DNA of 12,654 nucleotides from CAYXVU01 sp964468725 (lineage in GTDB: Bacteria > Acidobacteriota > Blastocatellia > UBA7656), in contig CAYXVU010000174.1 in the NCBI GenBank assembly GCA_964468725.1, positions 1 to 12,654 on the forward strand. The letters are read 5' to 3'. Positions 7,415 through 12,654 of the stretch are shown one piece after another. Each line of letters opens with the position of its first letter. Positions within the stretch are counted from its first letter, which is position 1. Both the position numbers and the translations under genes were made by a program. The notes beneath the pieces were generated by a model that did not search any database, had not been told where the DNA came from, and saw only the letters and a program-made list of their open reading frames with translations.

Positions 7415-8668
7415 TTAGTCGAGACGAATTTTATCCGAATTATCGAACTGCGCGGTGTCGGACAAAATGACCTTGTCGCCTTCGCTCAGGCCACTGATCA
7501 CTTCGATGGTATTGACGCTGCTGCGCCCGAATTTGACGGTAACACGCGAAGCGGTCTTCTCATCGGGCGACAACTTGAACATCCCGACGGTCGCGTTCTC
7601 CTGTCCTTGAACGGGACGATTGACATACAAGATATTTTCCAACCGCTCCAACTCAATTGTGCCTTCAACGTTCATATCGGGGCGCGCGCCTTTCGGCAAT
7701 TCGCCGTCAAGCGAAGCGTCCACCGTGACCGTGCCGCCTTGGGCTGCCGGGTCGATGCGCATGACGCGACCTTGAACGATGCCATTGCGGGTATCAATGG
7801 AGACGTTCTGTCCGAGTTGAATATCTTTGGCTTGCGTTTCGGCGACGCGCAACTCGGCTTTGAGTTTGGTGGGGTCGGCGACGCGCGCGAGATTGGTTCC
7901 GGGGGTGACCTGTTGTCCGACCTGCACTTGTACGACTTGCACGACGCCGGTCAATCCGGCGCGCACTTGCAGGGCTTCGATTTGCGAGCGGCGCAGGTCA
8001 TAGGTGGCTTTGAGTTGGTCAACCCGCGCCTGTTGGGCGGCAAGTTGAGCTTTCTTCGAATCTTCGCTGATGGCCAGCCGTTTCTGCTCAATCTCGTTGC
8101 GGGTTTCCAATTCTTCGGCGCGAACTTTCGAGAGTTTGGCATTGAGGTCAGAGAGCAACCCTTGTTTGGCCAATCCCTCGTTGACTTCGGCTTGATACTT
8201 GGCCGACACGTAATCGGCCTTGACGGTGGCAGCGGCGGCGCGTTGCGTGAGCAGGTCGCTTTCGAGCCGTACCTTGAGGCTGTCAAGGTCAGCTTCGGCG
8301 GCGCGCAGTTGGGCTTGCGCGTCAATAACGTCGCGCTCGGCTTCGGGGTTGCTCATTTCGACCAACACCATGCCAGGCGTGACTTCCGCGCCGGGTTTGA
8401 CATTGACTTTCTCCACCGTACCTTGAGTGACGGCAGAAACCCAGCGGATGTCTTCGGGTACGAGAGTGCCGAGGCCGCGCACCTGACGCACCATCAGACC
8501 GCGTTTAACCTTGTCCATCAACAGGGTTTTCGGGTCTGCGGATTGAACAGCGCGTTCGAGGCGCGAGACGAAGATGGTGATGGCGGTGAGCGCAGCAACG
8601 CCGAGAACCGAATAGATAATGCGGCGTATCCTTTTATTCCGCGCGGCTGATTTTCTTGGTACGTCCAT
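7415..8668 (-). CDS. HlyD/MacA-family periplasmic adaptor (membrane fusion protein)
   Basis: A 417-residue adaptor anchored in the inner membrane by one N-terminal helix (about 16-34, after a basic start RKSAARNKRIRR) with the rest in the periplasm. The order of parts is a first lipoyl/barrel-sandwich half (about 76-108, GTVEKVNVKPGAEVTPGM), a long alpha-helical coiled-coil hairpin (about 113-230, Ala/Gln/Glu-rich), a second lipoyl half (about 237-265, GVVQVVQVQVGQQVTPG), a beta-barrel (about 266-345) and a membrane-proximal domain (about 346-415, ending ISGLSEGDKVILSD). Such proteins bridge the permease and an outer-membrane channel, and the long hairpin is the part that would dock on the channel. 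No channel gene is in this window. The ATG at 8668 has AGAGGA 7 nt upstream; the frame stays open to a TTG at 8737 that runs through a hairpin and is rejected. Cotranscribed with the downstream ATPase. Confidence 0.95.
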   Translation of the reverse strand: MDVPRKSAARNKRIRRIIYSVLGVAALTAITIFVSRLERAVQSADPKTLLMDKVKRGLMVRQVRGLGTLVPEDIRWVSAVTQGTVEKVNVKPGAEVTPGMVLVEMSNPEAERDVIDAQAQLRAAEADLDSLKVRLESDLLTQRAAAATVKADYVSAKYQAEVNEGLAKQGLLSDLNAKLSKVRAEELETRNEIEQKRLAISEDSKKAQLAAQQARVDQLKATYDLRRSQIEALQVRAGLTGVVQVVQVQVGQQVTPGTNLARVADPTKLKAELRVAETQAKDIQLGQNVSIDTRNGIVQGRVMRIDPAAQGGTVTVDASLDGELPKGARPDMNVEGTIELERLENILYVNRPVQGQENATVGMFKLSPDEKTASRVTVKFGRSSVNTIEVISGLSEGDKVILSDTAQFDNSDKIRLD

Positions 8669-8675
8669 ACCGATT

Positions 8676-8681
8676 TCCTCT
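8676..8681 (-). promoter_or_regulatory. Ribosome binding site of the adaptor gene
   Basis: AGAGGA on the minus strand, 7 nt before the ATG at 8668. It lies immediately after the U-rich tail of the hairpin at 8691-8719, so termination there would remove the site from the message. Confidence 0.75.
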
Positions 8682-8682
8682 G

Positions 8683-8719
8683 AAAAAGATAAGGAGAGTT
8701 TGGTGCCACAACTCCCCTT
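8683..8719 (-). terminator. Terminator-like hairpin in the adaptor leader
   Basis: On the minus strand AAGGGGAGTT (8719-8710) pairs with AACTCTCCTT (8700-8691) in a 10-bp stem with one G-U pair and a 9-nt loop. The end of the stem runs into the tail ATCTTTTTC. This fits an intrinsic terminator, moderately stable. It sits directly before the ribosome binding site of the adaptor gene, so any transcript carrying that gene from further upstream must read through it. That position suggests an attenuator rather than the simple end of the upstream ATPase message. Confidence 0.6.
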
Positions 8720-8782
8720 GGCTCTAAGGTGTTGCAAGAAACTTACTTAAAGTTTGATGCAAAAGCAAACCTGCAAGCCGAA

Positions 8783-8816
8783 CGCTTCACTTCTGGGATG
8801 CGACTGTTCAGAAGCG
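8783..8816. repeat. Short inverted repeat in the adaptor leader
   Basis: CGCTTC at 8783-8788 pairs with GAAGCG at 8811-8816, and an overlapping alternative pairs CTTCTG at 8790-8795 with CAGAAG at 8809-8814. No U-tract follows. It lies between the long inverted repeat and the terminator-like hairpin, so the adaptor leader could hold three consecutive stems. Confidence 0.4.
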
Positions 8817-8832
8817 AACACTACTTTCCGTT

Positions 8833-8930
8833 CGTCAGCAGCCGGTTGCCCGTTGTCCATAGCAGAACTCTCAAGGGTGAAGAGACGTTTTGCCGACATT
8901 GTGATGGCAACGGGCAACCGGCTGCTGACG
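8833..8930. repeat. Long near-perfect inverted repeat, 23-bp perfect arms
   Basis: The arm at 8833-8855 is the exact reverse complement of 8908-8930 (23 of 23). Allowing one bulged base at 8856, pairing extends by CCAT/ATGG to 27 bp (8833-8860 with 8904-8930), leaving a loop of about 43 nt. The arm contains the tandem word GGCAACGGGCAACCGGC. It begins 11 nt after the stop codon of the upstream ATPase. On the minus strand no T-tract follows it, so it is not a canonical terminator. It may protect the 3' end of the ATPase message, or be a small dispersed element; no gene is encoded in the loop. Confidence 0.85.
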
Positions 8931-8941
8931 CCGATTACGGG

Positions 8942-9607
<666 letters not shown>

Positions 9608-9710
9608 CCTGTCTACTCTTTCACTTTGACGGTGTTTCACACATCCGTCTGTTCTGTATCAATTCATGTGCCTCAGCGCCGGTTTGAGATAACTGTATTC
9701 TGTGGATAAG

Positions 9711-9739
9711 ATTAAGCCCTCTCGCCCTCCGGAATGCAA
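9711..9739 (-). promoter_or_regulatory. Weak sigma70-like promoter candidate for the first ATPase
   Basis: Minus strand TTGCAT (9739-9734), 17-bp spacer, CTTAAT (9716-9711), about 104 bp upstream of the ATG at 9607. Three of six and four of six matches to consensus. Found by eye; such matches are frequent by chance. Confidence 0.25.
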
Positions 9740-9880
9740 GCGGCGGTGTAGCAAGAATGGGATTTTTTTGTTCGAGAATGAACACAAACAATTGTCCGCC
9801 GCCGGTGGCTCTTCGTCCGTTAGGCGAGATGCGAATCGAGCCAACTGTTGGGCGAATAGAGAACTGCAACCCGACAACTT

Positions 9881-9899
9881 CCTGCCGACGACCGGCAGG
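9881..9899 (-). terminator. Hairpin just after the phosphorylase gene, no U-tract
   Basis: CCTGCCG at 9881-9887 pairs with CGGCAGG at 9893-9899 around a 5-nt loop, 2 nt past the phosphorylase stop codon. The following minus-strand sequence (AAGTTGTCGGG) is not T-rich, so it is at best a weak or factor-dependent terminator, or a 3'-end stabilising stem. Confidence 0.35.
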
Positions 9900-9901
9900 C
9901 T

Positions 9902-12355
9902 TTAGACAGGTTGAATCTTCCAGATGCCGTCGGCGTACTCTTTGATGGTGCGGTCAGAAGAGAATTTGCCGATGCGCGCGACGTTCAAAATCGCTTTGCG
10001 CGTCCATGCCTGTTGGTCTGTGAATTCGCGTCCGACTCTCTGCTGCGTGGCGATGTAATCAGACAAGTCGGCCAGATGAAAATAGTCGTCGCGGCTCAGC
10101 AGTGATTGATACACCCAGTCGAAGATGCCCGGTTCTTCGAGGCTGAAGTGATTGTCGGCAAAGGCATCCAATACGCGTTTGATCTGCGAATCGCTGGCAT
10201 AGCGTTGGCGCGGGTCATAGCCGTTGGTGTCGCGCAGGCGTTGAATTTCGGGCGCCTTCAGACCAAAGATGAAGATATTCTCTTCGCCGACCTCTTCCCG
10301 AATCTCGATATTCGCTCCGTCGAGGGTTCCGATGGTGAGCGCGCCGTTCATCGCAAACTTCATATTGCCGGTTCCCGAGGCCTCCTTCCCGGCGGTAGAA
10401 ATCTGTTCGCTCAGATCGGCTGCCGGGATGATCTTTTCGGCCAGCGACACGCGATAGTCGGGAATGAAGACAACTTTCATCATGCCGCGCACGCGGCGAT
10501 CCCGATTGATGACCTGCGCGACGTTGTTGATGAGCTTGATAATCTGTTTGGCGATCAGATAACCCGGCGCTGCTTTGCCCGCAAAGATGTAGGTGCGCGG
10601 AACCGGCCCGGCTACATCCTCTTCGACCAAGCGCAGGTATTCATGAATGATGTGCATGACATTGAGCAGTTGGCGCTTGTATTCATGAATGCGTTTGACT
10701 TGCACGTCGAATAGCGAGTTGGGGTCAACGATGATGCGGGTGGTCTCCTGAATGACCTTCGCCAAGCGAATTTTGTTCGCGCGTTTGATCTTGCGAAACT
10801 CGTCCTGAAAAATTTCGCCATAGGCATAGGGTTCCAGTTCCCGCAGTCGCCTGAGGTCGGTAATCCATTGATCGCCGATGGTTTTACTAATCAGAGTCGC
10901 CAGCCCCGGATTGGCTTTCAGGAGCCAACGGCGTTGGGTGACGCCATTAGTCTTATTATTGAATTTTTGTGGCCATAGCTCGTAAAAATCCGGCACCAGC
11001 GCGGTCTTGATCAATTCGGAGTGCAACTGGGCGACGCCATTGACGGAATGGCTGCCGACGATGGCTAGATGCGCCATGCGAACCATCGGCGTTTCGCTCT
11101 CCTCGACGATGGCCATGCGCTGGGCGCGTTGCGGTTCGTTCGGCCAACGCAACTCGATTTGATCGAGAAAGCGCCGATTGATCTCGCCGATGATGTGCAA
11201 GTGTTTGGGCAAGACTTTGGCAATCAGTTTGACCGGCCATTTCTCTAACGCTTCGGGCATCAGCGTGTGATTGGTGTAGGCGAGCGTCGCTTGCGTAATC
11301 TCCCAGGCCTTGTCCCAAGGCAGCTTATAGTTGTCTGTGAGCAGGTACATCAACTCGGCGACGGCCAGCGCCGGATGCGTGTCATTGAGCTGAATGGCCA
11401 CTTTGTTCGGCAATTGATCGAAGGTGGAGCGGCGCTTCTGATAGCGTCGCATGAGGTCGCGGAGAGCGCAGGCGACGAGGAAATACTCTTGCAAGACGCG
11501 CAATTCGCGCCCGGCTTCGACCGAATCGGATGGGTAGAGTACTTTCGAAATCGTCTCGGTGGAGATTTTCTGTTCGACGGCTTTGATGTAGTCGCCTTGA
11601 TTGAAGATGTTCATGTCGAATTCGGCTGATGATCGGGCGGAAAAGAGGCGCAGGTAGTTCACCGTGCGCCCGCCATAGCCGACGATGGGAAAATCATGCG
11701 GCACGCCGATGACGATCTTGTTATCTACCCAAGCCGGGTTGGCCTCGTTGGTTCCGTCCGACGGATATTCGAGCCGCCCGTAGACCGGGATGGTAAAGGC
11801 TTCATCGGGGCGTTTGATCTCCCAAGGCGTGCCGTATTCCAACCAATGATCGGGCTTCTCTTTTTGATAGCCGTTGTCTATCTCTTGCCGAAACAGGCCG
11901 TATTCGTAGTTGATGCCATACCCGTAACCGGGCAAATCTAAGGTGGCGAGCGAATCGAGGAAACAGGCAGCCAGCCGTCCCAACCCGCCATTGCCGAGCG
12001 CCGCGTCCGGCTCCGCTTCGCGCACCTCTTCGAGGTCGAAGCCCATCTCTTGAAGCGCCTCGCGGCAGAGATCAAACAGTCCGAGATTGTAGAGATTATT
12101 GCCGAGCGAACGCCCCATCAAAAATTCCATCGAGAGGTAGTACAGCCGTTTGGTGTCGCTCTGCTCGTAGCGCTGTTGCGTGTCGAGCATCTTGTCAATC
12201 AAGTGATCGCGGATAGCCAGCGAGACGGCCAGAAACATATCGCGCGATGGCAGATTCTCCAGCCCTTTGCCGAGCGTGTATTTAATATGATTGCAGATGA
12301 TCTTTTGAAAGTCGGAAACGGTTTCCGTCTCTTTGTTACCAATCTCGCAGAACAT
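9902..12355 (-). CDS. glgP: Glycogen/starch (alpha-glucan) phosphorylase, GT35
   Basis: An 817-residue PLP enzyme that releases glucose-1-phosphate from the non-reducing ends of alpha-1,4-glucans using inorganic phosphate; cytoplasmic, in glycogen or maltodextrin breakdown. Length matches classical GlgP/MalP proteins (about 800-815 residues), not the shorter bacterial alpha-glucan phosphorylases. Visible family motifs are YLSMEFLMGRSL (73-84), GNGGLGRLAACFLDS (121-135), the FDVQVKRIHEYKRQ motif, and the PLP-site signature EASGTGNMKF, with the Schiff-base lysine at K666, followed by MNGALTIGTLDGANIEI. The N-terminus is short and has no vertebrate-type Ser14 phosphorylation segment. The ATG at 12355 has AGGA too close and GGGAGG about 12 nt upstream, both imperfect placements, but no nearby alternative fits the family start better. 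It stands alone: no glycogen synthase, branching or debranching gene is in the window. The next gene starts about 300 bp later and is unrelated in function. Confidence 0.97.
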   Translation of the reverse strand: MFCEIGNKETETVSDFQKIICNHIKYTLGKGLENLPSRDMFLAVSLAIRDHLIDKMLDTQQRYEQSDTKRLYYLSMEFLMGRSLGNNLYNLGLFDLCREALQEMGFDLEEVREAEPDAALGNGGLGRLAACFLDSLATLDLPGYGYGINYEYGLFRQEIDNGYQKEKPDHWLEYGTPWEIKRPDEAFTIPVYGRLEYPSDGTNEANPAWVDNKIVIGVPHDFPIVGYGGRTVNYLRLFSARSSAEFDMNIFNQGDYIKAVEQKISTETISKVLYPSDSVEAGRELRVLQEYFLVACALRDLMRRYQKRRSTFDQLPNKVAIQLNDTHPALAVAELMYLLTDNYKLPWDKAWEITQATLAYTNHTLMPEALEKWPVKLIAKVLPKHLHIIGEINRRFLDQIELRWPNEPQRAQRMAIVEESETPMVRMAHLAIVGSHSVNGVAQLHSELIKTALVPDFYELWPQKFNNKTNGVTQRRWLLKANPGLATLISKTIGDQWITDLRRLRELEPYAYGEIFQDEFRKIKRANKIRLAKVIQETTRIIVDPNSLFDVQVKRIHEYKRQLLNVMHIIHEYLRLVEEDVAGPVPRTYIFAGKAAPGYLIAKQIIKLINNVAQVINRDRRVRGMMKVVFIPDYRVSLAEKIIPAADLSEQISTAGKEASGTGNMKFAMNGALTIGTLDGANIEIREEVGEENIFIFGLKAPEIQRLRDTNGYDPRQRYASDSQIKRVLDAFADNHFSLEEPGIFDWVYQSLLSRDDYFHLADLSDYIATQQRVGREFTDQQAWTRKAILNVARIGKFSSDRTIKEYADGIWKIQPV

Positions 12356-12654
12356 TTCCTGATTTGGCCTCCCGTGTTGTGTTACCGATGTTCACCTGTA
12401 CACCTTACGTACCCGGCGCACGAACTGACAGACGAACAGCGGAAAAGAGGATGTCACTTCGCTAGTAGGGATGATTCGCCGGATATGCAAGCGAGAAGCT
12501 TTCCCTACTCGCAGGGCATTCGTCAACCGCTCGGCTTTGTCCCTGCAGCTAAAAAGGATGATGAGCAGGGCGTGCCTTACCAACCTTGCGCCATTTCGAT
12601 TCGTCAGCGGGCAGGCCACGTCAACAAGCTGCGAAGGTCCGAAAGCTCGGCATC
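12356..12654. other. Leader region of the phosphorylase gene
   Basis: No convincing gene. A 75-residue minus-strand frame at 12392-12619 is Arg-rich with no family features and no ribosome binding site. The region holds an 11-bp imperfect palindrome (12461-12512), a short direct repeat (12420-12440) and a 6-bp pair CCCTGC/GCAGGG (12541-12570). A poor promoter match (TTGCAT, 17 bp, TACTAG; 12490-12462 on the minus strand) overlaps the palindrome. Confidence 0.5.
12461..12512. repeat. Imperfect palindrome in the phosphorylase leader
   Basis: GCTAGTAGGGA at 12461-12471 pairs with TCCCTACTCGC at 12502-12512 at 10 of 11 positions (8 consecutive), with a smaller nested pair TCGC/GCGA (12476-12479 with 12491-12494) inside the 30-nt interval. 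It lies 107-157 nt upstream of the phosphorylase start. It could be a leader RNA structure or an operator overlapping the candidate promoter. Confidence 0.45.

Larger units (their letters stand above)
9608..9901. other. Gap between phosphorylase and first ATPase
   Basis: No convincing gene. On the minus strand it contains a hairpin just after the phosphorylase stop, an A-tract of seven (T-tract at about 9764-9770 on the plus strand), a short TGTTC-N6-GAACA inverted repeat just beyond it, and a weak promoter candidate. Open frames here lack ribosome binding sites and family features. Confidence 0.6.

Noticed and set aside
9621..9869. 82-codon minus-strand frame in the gap before the first ATPase
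   Set aside because: No good start or ribosome binding site, and the frame crosses the A-tract and the promoter candidate. Composition is not protein-like.
12392..12619. 75-codon minus-strand frame upstream of the phosphorylase
   Set aside because: Arg-rich composition, no ribosome binding site and no family resemblance; it covers the palindrome in the leader and is probably noncoding.

Overview
The window is about 12.7 kb of bacterial chromosome with an estimated mid-50s percent G+C. All nine supported genes lie on the minus strand, so transcription runs from high to low coordinates. Three things point to Acidobacteriota, perhaps Blastocatellia: a large duplicated MacB/FtsX-type permease of the 'acidobacterial duplicated orphan permease' kind, a secreted PQQ-type beta-propeller protein opening with NWPQWRG, and a LytS/LytTR two-component pair. 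This assignment is inference; there is no rRNA or marker gene in the window.

Layout in transcription order: (1) glycogen phosphorylase (12355 to 9902) behind a leader of about 300 bp with a palindrome and a short direct repeat. (2) A 294-bp gap with a weak promoter candidate, then an ABC ATPase (9607 to 8942). (3) A 273-bp gap holding a near-perfect long inverted repeat and a terminator-like hairpin placed just before the next ribosome binding site. (4) A HlyD/MacA-type adaptor (8668 to 7415), a second ABC ATPase (7394 to 6654), another terminator-like hairpin, and an 820-residue FtsX/MacB-type permease (6533 to 4071). (5) A LytS-type histidine kinase (3913 to 2837) overlapping a LytTR response regulator (2847 to 2047). 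(6) A secreted beta-propeller protein (1902 to 664). (7) A 384-bp gap with a long imperfect palindrome, then a small secreted protein of unknown function (279 to 10).

The central block reads as a tripartite MacAB-like export machine: inner-membrane permease, cytoplasmic ATPase and periplasmic adaptor. It carries a second ATPase and is followed by a sensor/regulator pair that may control it. No outer-membrane channel gene is present. The phosphorylase, which releases glucose-1-phosphate from storage glucan, and the beta-propeller protein have no obvious link to export.

The most unusual content lies between the genes. Three gaps hold long palindromes, each built from its own short repeated word. 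Two hairpins with U-rich tails sit inside the export gene block, directly ahead of the adaptor and the permease. I see no CRISPR array, transposase, tRNA, phage gene or recognised defence system. No clearly new protein system is visible; the RNA-level and repeat-level structures are the best leads.
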